A DNA stretch of 64,000 nucleotides from contig JACGCN010000008.1 of the NCBI GenBank assembly GCA_014905825.1, positions 372,001-436,000 on the forward strand, in the 5' to 3' direction. Both the position numbers and the translations under genes were made by a program. The stretch comes from Lyophyllum atratum (taxonomy: Eukaryota > Basidiomycota > Agaricomycetes > Agaricales > Lyophyllaceae). Positions 46,530-54,926 of the stretch are shown piece after piece. The notes below the pieces were generated by a model. The model saw only the letters and a list, made by a program, of their open reading frames with translations, ran no database searches and had not been told where the DNA came from. Within the stretch, counting starts at the first letter, position 1. The number at the start of each line of letters is the position of its first letter.

Positions 46530-46796
46530 TGCAGGCCCAGATCTAGAAGACACGAAAACAGGAGCCTCAGTGTCACGAAGGTGGGAGAGAACAACTTAAG
46601 ATTGAGATCTACCTAGAAGACACGAAAACAGGCTACAGTACGTGTCAGATAGAGCGAACAGGACGAATGGACGTATACGTACAGCCTCAGTGTCACGAAG
46701 GTGGGAGAGAACAACTGAGGCTGGCGAGAGGGAAAACCGACGAGTATAGGTAAAGAGTCACGTGGTCTGTAACGTAAGCGCTGATAATATCCAACA
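46530..46796 (-). repeat. Copia 5' LTR
   Basis: 267 bp, identical to 40,586-40,852. It would drive transcription to the left. No TATA box stands out; ATAATATC near its outer end is the closest. Confidence 0.95.
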
Positions 46797-46801
46797 TCAA
46801 T

Positions 46802-46986
46802 CAGATATCTAAGCCTCTGATCCACGTTACACGTGGGCCCCCTATTCCATACCTAGAAAGGTTCGAGTGAGTGGTCTAAGTCCCTTAGGGACGTTACCAC
46901 CACATCAATCCTTTCTAGGTATGTTTACTTTGCTCAGGGATGGAGACAGCATATCAATCCTTTTCTAGTCAGAGGCTCTTGATTTG
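46802..46986 (+). repeat. Ngaro split direct repeat A2, second part
   Basis: 185 bp continuing A2 after the Copia element; matches 35,738-35,922 with one substitution. It runs directly into B2. Confidence 0.9.
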
Positions 46987-47034
46987 CCTATTACGAGTGT
47001 GCCTCTGCATCACCGCTCGATAGAAGATTGGTCG
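46982..47034 (+). repeat. Ngaro split direct repeat B2 (right end of element)
   Basis: 53 bp identical to B1. The element ends at GGTCG; about 97 bp of unassigned DNA follow before the host gene resumes. Confidence 0.88.
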
Positions 47035-47131
47035 CTCTATGTGGCTAAAGGAGTAGTCTATGGTTCTATGGCACTATAAAGCTCTACATAGTACTAGTAA
47101 GGGAGGTCTGACATTGCTGATGTTCAACAAG

Positions 47132-47491
47132 ACTAGCCCAGAAGCGCAGGTTGTGGCAGTAGCAATAGCAGCTTTTCAGTCCAACAACGCAAAACGAGAA
47201 GCGTGCGGCCTCCCTCCCCTAAACGCCATGACTATCTCTTGCATTACAATGACCGGTACCCGCCCTACCTTCTATCTTGTCCCTGTCACTCAGGATTTAA
47301 GCGACGCCGTCATTCTCGGCCAATACCCTGCGACTCAAACTCAGGTCCTCAAGTGCGTTACGATAAGAGACGCCCAGACCATCAGGGAGGGAATGGAGAA
47401 TACCGAATATAGAAAACTCACCCTCAAGCGCTTGCTCGCCTTCAAGGCGCTGGCGAAAAGTCATTGGGAACAATCTTTAAACGGGTTCTAG
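47132..47491 (+). pseudogene. PD-(D/E)XK-like orphan, right copy, 3' half
   Basis: Continues the gene broken at 26,600, from residue ~149 (SPEAQVVAVAIAAFQSNN) through ITMTGTRPTFYLVPVTQ to the same C-terminal end SHWEQSLNGF and stop. No start of its own; the Q-D-K motif is missing between the halves. Confidence 0.9.
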
Positions 47492-47823
47492 GTGACTCAT
47501 GTTATCGACTCGTATTCATCGATATTTTAGCAAACCCACCTGTATCAAAATTTCTCTGGCCGCCGACTCTCACTATCCTCGTTTCACCATGACTTGGCTT
47601 TTGAATGATGGGGGAAAAGCGGTTCGAGTACCCCTAATAGATGTTACCCAGCCTCAAAAACCTCGACGCTAGTCACCAGGACAAGCACGCCGAACGTATA
47701 TGGGGGCGTCCGGGGGTTTACCTCCTGAGCGACATGTCTCAGCTTAGGCTTAGACTTGACTCGACCTGAGTTGTCTCGAGGAGGTGCGATTTGTTTCGGG
47801 TGGCGAGTTTAGGGACGACCAAG
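47492..47823. other. Intergenic region in the right arm, no gene seen
   Basis: Aligned to 2,920-3,596 of the left arm except for the deleted terminal-exon remnant. No coding signal. Confidence 0.5.
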
Positions 47824-47830
47824 TATAAAA
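47824..47830 (+). promoter_or_regulatory. TATA box of the right short-form orphan
   Basis: TATAAAA, 76-82 bp upstream of the ATG at 47,906, matching the left-arm promoter. Confidence 0.6.
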
Positions 47831-47905
47831 TGCAGTGGCACATCCATCCATGCCTACCCTTTGCCTACCCTCAGTGTTCACCCCCCCGCCTCCCTCCTCT
47901 CTGGA

Positions 47906-48478
47906 ATGAACGAGCCTACACCTTTTGCAGCCGACCGACTCGGCAGAGCAGACAGTGACGACGAAAACAAACTCAGTCTCCCTCTTGCACCACCCGGGCA
48001 GCATACAACAAATGCTCCTATCGCAGACTCCAGCATTGTCGAGGCTGACTACCTTCCCAGTCCTCCCGTATCTCAACGGGAGCCCACGGCGGAACAGCCG
48101 CTCTCCCCTCACACAAGTCCACAGGGGACGACGCCTAATCTCGTCATCATCGCAAACACCTACGACGAGGGCGACGCTACCGACACCGATGATGGTGGGT
48201 ATCTAAATGGAGATGGTGGGAATGGCTCGGATGACGGGTATGACTACGATGACATGGATGGCGAGCATGACATGGATGTTGGGTATCCAAATGGCGATGG
48301 TGGGAATGGCTCGGATGATGGGTATGACTTGGAGGGCGGTCATGAATGGGATGGTGGCGACGACTCGGGTGGTGGATATTACCCGGATATGGACAACTCG
48401 GGCGGGTGCTGTGATGGTTCTGGCTGTTGGGGTTGCGACTTGAATGCTTTTATTTCGAGGCTTCAACGGGGACGATGA
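47906..48478 (+). CDS. Short-form orphan, right copy
   Basis: 190 aa, single exon, open. N-terminus (GRADSDDENKLSLPLAPPGQ, then DYLPSPPVSQRE) is closer to the long form than the left short copy is. A VIIANTYDEGDATDTDDGG segment follows, then two copies of a GDGGNGSDDGYD unit, and the tail GGCCDGSGCWGCDLNAFISR with an extra Cys pair compared with CCPGC. The XPA-C-like region is absent, as in the left copy. Function unknown. The intact frame, kept TATA box and shared tail suggest the short form may be maintained as a gene in its own right. A frame to an upstream ATG (47,861) lies too close to the TATA box. Confidence 0.6.
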   Translation: MNEPTPFAADRLGRADSDDENKLSLPLAPPGQHTTNAPIADSSIVEADYLPSPPVSQREPTAEQPLSPHTSPQGTTPNLVIIANTYDEGDATDTDDGGYLNGDGGNGSDDGYDYDDMDGEHDMDVGYPNGDGGNGSDDGYDLEGGHEWDGGDDSGGGYYPDMDNSGGCCDGSGCWGCDLNAFISRLQRGR

Positions 48479-48927
48479 AATTCTTGGTATGACGACGTGT
48501 AAATTTGTTATCTTGTTGTATAAATACCTGTACTAGTATTACGTTCTTGAAATCCTCATGATCTTGGAAATTTCGAAAAGCAGTAACAGGATGATTGCAA
48601 CATGTGTTGGCTGCGCTGCGTTTTGCGACTGTACTGCCAACGAAACTTATGAAAAGGGGTAGCTCAGCGTACGCCAAAAACTCACGAGAGACGTCGAGAG
48701 CTATTTGATGGGCTTGTAATTGAACTGTGTACTTCCGCGCAATGAGCCTACCTACTTTTTAGCAGGTCCTCCCACCAGGCAGACATGTCATCGATACAAG
48801 ATCCTATGATACTGGACTGTTTCAGCGCCGCAAGCCATGATGATGACACTTGAAACTGTAGCACTTACTGGTTTCGTTCTCCCAGTCAGATGGAAAAGTA
48901 CACGGACGTTGAGACGCGCCGACTCAG

Positions 48928-50565
48928 ACCTTCATCAGTAAAACTACAACGCTTGTAACTTCCAATCTCGGCACTTTCACTTTCACTTTCTCCGCTTTCG
49001 ACACTTCCACTTCTCGCTTTCGCGGCTTTCTCTTTCACTTTTCTACACTTCCACTTTCCTGACCACTTTCAGATATCTTTCTCATACTTCAAACAATAAT
49101 CATAACATAGGTCATTAATATAACTTGAATGCTACCAATAATGGATGACGACCGATAATCATGCCTGAAAGTTGAGTCTTACCGCGAGAACACATCAATT
49201 ACCTTTGTCCAAAAAGAATGCTACTGAACAGACTTGAACCTCGAGCCTACGGGTGATAACCACACGGCGTGAATCCTCTTAGCAACTGAGCTAAAAGGTC
49301 AACTATGAGAGTAAAGGTAAATGTATCCTCCTCGCGCGTCGACACGTTCTCAGGTCGGCCAATCGACAAATTTTCTGTGCAAGTCATTTCAGTCTCCGCC
49401 CAGATTCAGCTCCGCATTCACCCGTTCTTTTCTCCTCCCACCATCACCTCAACTATCGTCCATTCCCTTCTCTTCCTGCCGTCTGTTGGCGGGTAGTGGC
49501 TCATGATCGTCATGTCCTCTGATTGCCAAATATGATGGCACCAATTTTGGCATGATCCACTATTATCATTCCCTCGTCCTCATCGACCTCCTCTGGGAAG
49601 TCAAACTCACTGTGCTGGCGGTTTGCAACGCAGTTCACAGATTAAGATATTCCAACTCATCTCGTGAGTAATCCTTTCTGCCTACATGGCTCGCTGCTAC
49701 CTGTTGACACAGTGCTGTCTCTTTTCTTACCGTGCCTGGGCTCGGAATTTTGATAGTGGGCAGTATATAAAGGTGCGATTATCTTCTTACACCCGTATCA
49801 TGTCATCTGTTGACCTTCCAGTCGCTCCTTTTCTGACAGTATCACCTCTCCTGCCATTCCACTCACCCTATCTGCCACCCAACATGCCTCGTTTATCCTC
49901 ACCCTGTCATTTCGGTGAGTCTTATGACACGACTACTTTCTATATCTGACCGATGACTTTGTGCTAGCTCCCGAAACGAAGGAGATACCTCGGTGTTCAC
50001 TACAACTTGTCTCGATCCCGAGCCATTCATGTGGACCACGTCATCGTGCCATATCTCGTCTATTCACAGCGGGTGGGGGTCTGTAGTATGGTTGACTTTT
50101 GTATGGGAGGCTCCATGTACTGTAGTCATTGTCACTTTGTCGTACATAGCTCCAATCACATCCATTTCTGCATCTATGATACTATATGCATGGACCATTC
50201 AGCTATTGCAAAGTGTGTAAGCTTTCGAAAGATGCTAATCTTTCAGCTGCTTTCTGCACCACTTTCGGCGCTTTTTCAAGCTTACGAAAGATGAATGGCT
50301 GTTGAAAAGAACTGGGGTCCGGCTTTCAAAAGTGTCTACCGCTTTCTCACTTTCGCAGCTTTCAGAACTTTCGAAAGCTGCAAAAGCTCCGAAAGTGGGA
50401 GTTGTATTTTTACTGATGTTGTCCTGAAGTTACCTACCGCACGTAACACACATCCGAATATTACCAATACACTGTCCAGCGATATTGGAATCTAACCGTT
50501 GTACAGTCATGGCGGCTGCACGTCAGAAATAAAGAGTACAATGACATGGGGAAATGTAGGATGGA
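48928..50565. mobile_element. ~1.6 kb right-arm-specific insertion with CTTTC-rich ends
   Basis: Defined by comparison with 1,800-1,830 of the left arm, where the flanks are adjacent. The left end has repeated CACTTTC motifs (48,980-49,070), and the right end has CTTTCGAAAG and palindromic GAAAG/CTTTC clusters (50,215-50,400), giving imperfect inverted-repeat character. No transposase recognised. It holds a tRNA-like sequence and two short frames without domains. Possibly a non-autonomous transposon; loss from the left arm is the alternative. Confidence 0.5.
49218..49303 (-). ncRNA. tRNA-like sequence with A and B boxes
   Basis: The minus strand contains TTAGCTCAGTTGCTAAGAG (box A and D-arm-like) and, about 40 nt on, GGTTCAAGTC (box B-like). 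Acceptor and T stems do not pair properly, so this is a tRNA pseudogene or a SINE head, not a working tRNA. Confidence 0.4.
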
Positions 50566-50711
50566 GTAACAGTTGGAAGAGAGTCAACGCGTCGTCACGG
50601 TATGGTGACGTGACGTGACGTGTCGCGTTCCTTCTGCCAGCCACGATGACCGAGTTCCTCGCACCTTGTCAGCCACCAGCCAGCCTCAGAATGCAGTCAG
50701 CCTCAATCTCT

Positions 50712-50717
50712 TATAAA
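50712..50717 (+). promoter_or_regulatory. TATA box of the right multi-pass orphan
   Basis: TATAAA 65-70 bp before the ATG at 50,782. The surrounding promoter (from about 50,565) is nearly the same as the left-arm promoter. Confidence 0.6.
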
Positions 50718-50781
50718 GCCCTCCATGAACGTTTGAACCCGGTATCACTTCCTCATCGAAACCTCCATCACAACAGACGAA

Positions 50782-52779
50782 ATGTACTTCACAAACTTCT
50801 TCACTCGCAAACACACCCGCAGACACCCTAGGCTTTCAAGCCGAAGGTTACGAACCGCAATCCAGAATGTAAAGACCTCTACTACCGGAGCTCGGTCCCG
50901 GAGAGCTGGGCTCTTCAGGATCGAGCGTGAGGCAGTCACTGGTCTCCTCGCCATCACCACCGTCAGCCTCCAATACTTCTTCGCCTCCCCCGCTCTCTCC
51001 CCCGTCAATCATACAAGTCTCCAATCACCTCCTCCGCCTACGCGAACGACTCCGGATCCCGGTCCTCCCTCGTCGACCTTGCCCATCGACGCAGGAAACG
51101 GATCGGCCCTTCCGTTGTACATCGGCCTCGCATGTGCCGTAGCCGGAATCCTCGTCGGTGCTGGTATGTCCTACCTCCTCTCTAGCCCATCCGTAAGCGG
51201 CTGACACTTCCTTTCCGCAGGTGCAGCGTACATCTCTAGCAAGCGCGGATCGACCTTTACCCCCAGAACCCCAGCCCGCAGAACCCCATGTGATCCACCC
51301 CAGCCTCCACCTCTCAGCCGCATCCCAGAGGACGACGAAGGCGCCGAGAACGAGGACAACGATAACGACGACGACCCGCCCGATGACGACCCCAATCCCG
51401 ACCCTCCCTCCACCGGCTCAGATGTCGAGGACCCTCCACCGCCTCCGCCCCCATCCGGTCTGCCCACCGGATACCTCCTCCTCCTCGTGATCGTGTCTTG
51501 GACGCTGCTTCTGGGTAAGCTATTCTCAATCCACGTCGCCCCGTCCCTCCGTGTGCATCCTCGTATGCTCGCGTTACGAAGGCTACTGGTCCAACCGTTT
51601 GGTATGTTCAACGGGTGGCAGTCGACCGGTACCACGCATGGCACACGATCTGGAGAAGCACCAGTCGTTGTGCATGCCATGGAGGACTGCCCCGAATTGA
51701 CCTATCTACGCGAGATGGCGGCGGCTGCTGACCCCGTTTCGACCACGGTGACTGAAGGAATCGCAGCTGCAACAGCAACGGTTACAGTGACCCCGGTATC
51801 GATGGCGCCCTGGACTCGCACTGCGGCGCCTCTCAGATGGGGCATAATTTTGCGTGCTGCAGTTGGATTGGTGGCTGTAGGAGTCCTCATGATGCCGGTC
51901 TCGGATGCGCCAGCTGCGAGTCACGTGGAGGTGGTGGAAGCGGCACCAGAGCACGCAGAAGAAGAAAGCATAACAGTAGGAGCCTCTAACTCCGAAGACC
52001 AGGTGGGTGGCGATGACGGGCCCTCTGGCTCCGCCCCCACCACCGCCGAAGACGAGGAAGACGCCGCCCCTTCCCTCCCGGATATCGAATCCCCCAACGC
52101 CAGCACCCCAGCTGCGCCCTTTATCACTGCCGCCGCCCTCTCCCTCTCCTCCGCAACCCCTCAACCACCACCTCCCGACGAAGAGCTGGCTCTCTTCGCC
52201 TTGATGGACGAGTACCTGCCAACTCTCCACAACGAAGAGGAGGACGTGGACGCGGAGCACTGCAACCTGTCCTGGGACTCACAGGAGGTACAGGACGGGG
52301 ATCTCGTCGAAGCGGAGTTGGAGACCTTCCTCCTCGGCATGGAGCACGAGCTTGAACACGAACCCGAGTGGGACCCACGGGATATCCAAGACGGGGATAT
52401 CGTAGAAGCGGGATTGGACACCTTCCTCCTCGGCATGGAGGACGCCCAATGCGAGACCGCAGACCAGCCCGAACACGAACTGGAGTGGGACCCCGGGGAT
52501 ATCCAAGACGGCGACGCAGTCGAAGCTGGGTTAGAACCCCATATCTCGCTCATGGACCGTACCGTCGCTGTCCAGCCCGTTCCGAGCGGAGAGGGTGACG
52601 AGGAGATGGATGTGTTATCCATGGAAGCGGGCCTGCAGGAGCTCGCGAGGGTTTTGGACGAGGAGCTGTGTTTGAATGTGGAGGGTGAGAAGGGGCAGGT
52701 GAAGATCGAGCGGCGGAAGCAGAAGCAACGTGCGAAGAAATCGCGGCCGTTGAGTGGGAGGTGTATGTTGGGCAATTGA
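50782..52779 (+). CDS. Multi-pass membrane orphan with acidic repeats, right copy
   Basis: Exon 1 50,782-51,163, exon 2 51,221-52,779; 646 aa. Four hydrophobic segments: AVTGLLAITTVSLQYFFASP, YIGLACAVAGILVGAG, YLLLLVIVSWTLLLGKLF and WGIILRAAVGLVAVGVLMMP. The acidic C-terminal half has three repeats (QDGDLVEAELETFLLGME, QDGDIVEAGLDTFLLGME, QDGDAVEAGLE). The frame closes at CMLGN, but another frame with better coding character opens just before (AVEWEVYVGQLSRLKREEN), continues across an intron at 52,963-53,023 (LPR, PPVSDALESD), and after an in-frame TAG (53,147) shows EKVKTENPDYNDEELNTVVE to 53,278. A one-base indel near 52,738 in this copy is therefore likely. Family unknown. Confidence 0.65.
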
Positions 52780-53279
52780 GTCGTTTGAAGCGCGAGGAGA
52801 ACCCTAAGAGGAGTGGGAGTGGAATCGACGATTGGGTGCGCGGTGTGGTGCCGAAGGATACGGGCGGAGAAGGGAAAGGGAAAGGAAAAGAGAAAGAGAA
52901 ACTGGTGGAGCAGATGGAGTGCGTTAAGTTCGAGGCGTATCTGGTTCGGGAGGTTTTGCCCAGGGTACGTTTTTCTTTTCAAAACGTCACTCGATGTTTT
53001 ACTCATCATCGTTGATTAAACAGCCTCCTGTTTCTGATGCCCTCGAGTCTGACCCTCCGCTTCCTCCTCCACCCACCTCCCCTCCCCCTCCAACCGTCCA
53101 AACCACCACCAAACCAGCATCCCCACCCTCGCGCAAGACCCTCGGCTAGCGTATGGAGAAGCGGATAGAGAAGGTGAAGACCGAGAACCCCGATTATAAC
53201 GATGAAGAGCTCAATACCGTAGTGGAGTGGCACTACCGCTTGCAGGAGGCGGAGCGGGGGGGACTGGAGAAGGATTGAT
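52780..53279 (+). pseudogene. Probable out-of-frame 3' end of the multi-pass orphan
   Basis: Coding-like Lys/Glu-rich sequence (VEQMECVKFEAYLVREVLP), a 61 nt intron, a Pro-rich exon, an in-frame TAG and a further helical segment. The equivalent in the left arm lies outside the window, so the ancestral frame cannot be checked here. A diverged relative of the intron and PPVSD exon is at 62,600-62,760. Confidence 0.5.
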
Positions 53280-53598
53280 GTAGAGGGAACGAGCCCGTCT
53301 GCTGCTGACGAGTGGCAGGAATGTGGTTCCTATTTCTTCGATGGTGAATGGATGCTATTTCTTCAGGTTCGCGATCGATATGATACTTTCTACGATCACT
53401 CTCTCCCTCTCTCTCCATTTATATTATACTTGATTACATCACGGCGACTGGGTCTGGAATGAAGTCTTCTATCAGCGCATGGTTGGGAACTTAGACTTGG
53501 TCCTTCGATGCCTGTTCAGAGGAAGGGCTGAAAGTACTTCGTTAATACCATATTCATGCATGATGTGCCCTGATGTGCCGGACTTGGCCGGGCCGCTC
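53280..53598. other. Non-coding end of the right arm region
   Basis: 3' flank of the multi-pass orphan. The true outer end of the arm cannot be set because the left arm leaves the window. No gene seen. Confidence 0.45.
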
Positions 53599-53740
53599 AG
53601 ACAACATGCTTCTTGACCTTTGACATCCCTCTTTTCACATGCAGCTTGCGGGTTCGTCATGTCCTCATGGCACATAGACACTGGCGGCTTTTTTACGCTC
53701 TGAGAGGCTCTTCGCATGAGAACGTGGCCAGCTACGATAC
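53599..53740 (+). repeat. Flanking direct repeat, copy 2
   Basis: Same orientation as 23,453-23,606, on the opposite outer side of the right arm. See that entry for the shared blocks. Confidence 0.75.
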
Positions 53741-54926
53741 CCCTGTAAGTTGCCTGTGAGTTATTGCTCGCGCCGTCTCTGATCTAAACCACGTTCATCA
53801 GGACGACTCCTAAGAATAACAAGCAGTTAAAGCCTGCCACTTCTCCCAATTGACGCGCACGTCCTGTTCTATGTTCGATTCTGCCAGCTGCGGCCCGAAA
53901 AAAACTGCTATTTCGTCTTCGGTCTTCAAAGTGTTCACAGCTGATCGCGAGCCGTGACATCGTGATGCACAACGTCGACACGATCGACTTCGCTCCATAT
54001 CCCCGAGCTATCTCCTATGGCGTCTGGGAACGTAAAGACCCAACCGTTCTCCGCAGGTCGAACTGGACCGCCAATTGTCGTTCGTACCGTCTTACATCTG
54101 TTCACATACAGCATAGAGATTCGACAAAAGTTGGCTCATATTGCATCGGACGCCCGATGGCGCCTAGAAATGGGGACGTTGCTTGGGCGTCGGTCACACT
54201 CGCCATCGACAATGAACTTCTGGCCAGCAATTACTTCGAAGATGGGATGCCTTCTGTGAGTTATTCTCGTTGCCTTTCTGATCTCAACAAGTTTCACTAC
54301 GATGGTTCTTAGAATAGCAGTTCAGGCCTGCCGCTTCTCTGCGATTGGTGCTTGAATTGACGCGATCTTTAGTTCTGCCAATACATACTGTGAACATGAA
54401 GCATCCGTGTTGAACTCCTACTCGTACTGTATCGAGTTTTACCGGGCCGATATGCCCATGGGCAGTTTCCGAAGTGAGTCTTTGACTTCCACAGCAGCCT
54501 TGTACTTCATCCATATTCTCACAAGTATCGCATGGTCCATCACATGTGCTCGATATTAGGGTAAATGAAAATAGTACTTCAGCGTCGCGTATAGACGTAA
54601 TAATACGGTCTGGATGCGTTGGGGTTCAGGCATCTCTTCAATCCAACCTGGAAAATGGAGAACTCAAGTAGCTGGGTCCACCACTTCCAAGCTCTTTTCT
54701 CGGCGTCACGAATTCCTGTCATCAGATTGTCCACGCGGTGGAATGCTGCATGGATCGAAGCAGCATGGACACAGTGTTCTCGTCTCCGAAGATTCCAAGT
54801 AAAGAATGACTTTCCCTCGACCATCATACTCCACATTCCTCGCTAACACCGCGGTCCGAGCAACTTGTTTAAAACCCCCCATTTCGACATCGATGTCTGT
54901 CATTGAACCCACTTTCAATTAGCGTC
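53741..54926. other. Degenerate region with a ~480 bp tandem duplication, no recognised gene
   Basis: Sequence from about 53,760 (TGTGAGTTATT...TCTCTGATCTAAACCACG) recurs at about 54,257 (TGTGAGTTATT...TCTGATCTCAACAAGTTTCAC), each followed by GCCTGCC(A/G)CTTCTC and a TTCTGCCA block, like a repeated exon-intron unit. Frames at 53,962-54,312 and 54,619-54,846 are open but carry no domain I recognise. Possibly a decayed duplicated gene. Confidence 0.4.

Larger units (their letters stand above)
40586..46796 (-). mobile_element. Ty1/Copia LTR retrotransposon, nested in Ngaro
   Basis: 6.2 kb, minus orientation, with two 267 bp LTRs (TG...CA) that I found identical base for base, and a 5 bp target duplication TCAAT at 40,581-40,585 and 46,797-46,801. 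Removing element plus one duplication restores Ngaro A2. Identical LTRs mean a very recent insertion. Confidence 0.96.
35707..47034 (+). mobile_element. Ngaro-type YR retrotransposon (DIRS order), interrupted by Copia
   Basis: About 5.1 kb once the Copia element and its target duplication are left out. Architecture A1 - ORFs - B1 - A2 - B2 with split direct repeats, the hallmark of Ngaro, and no LTRs of the Gypsy/Copia kind. It encodes a Gag-like protein, RT/RNase H and a tyrosine recombinase instead of a DDE integrase. The 216 bp A repeats differ at one base I could see (35,894, A against T), so the insertion is fairly young. Confidence 0.9.
26601..47131. mobile_element. Composite insertion splitting the right-arm PD-(D/E)XK-like gene
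   Basis: Defined by comparison with the intact left-arm gene: sequence before 26,600 and after 47,131 is contiguous there, apart from about 6-7 codons. Contents in order are an RNR2 pseudogene, a tandem repeat, a Crypton-like recombinase gene, an XPG-like nuclease gene, an unrecognised spliced gene, and a Ngaro retroelement that itself contains a Copia element. No clear target duplication or terminal repeats were found at the outer ends, so it may be one large element, several insertions, or a transposon-scarred translocation. Confidence 0.8.
47132..52545. repeat. Right arm of the inverted duplication, distal part
   Basis: Plus strand matches the minus strand of about 3,960 to 1. The alignment is limited only by the window edge, so the true arm may be longer. 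About 1.6 kb at 48,928-50,565 is absent from the left arm, and about 330 bp of the left arm is absent here near 47,680. Confidence 0.9.

Noticed and set aside
49218..49303. Functional tRNA gene
   Set aside because: Box A and B-like motifs are present, but acceptor and T stems do not pair and no clear anticodon arm forms.
52161..53009. 282-codon minus-strand frame opposite the multi-pass orphan
   Set aside because: Antisense shadow of the acidic repeats; no domain, and the plus strand has the conserved exons and TATA box.
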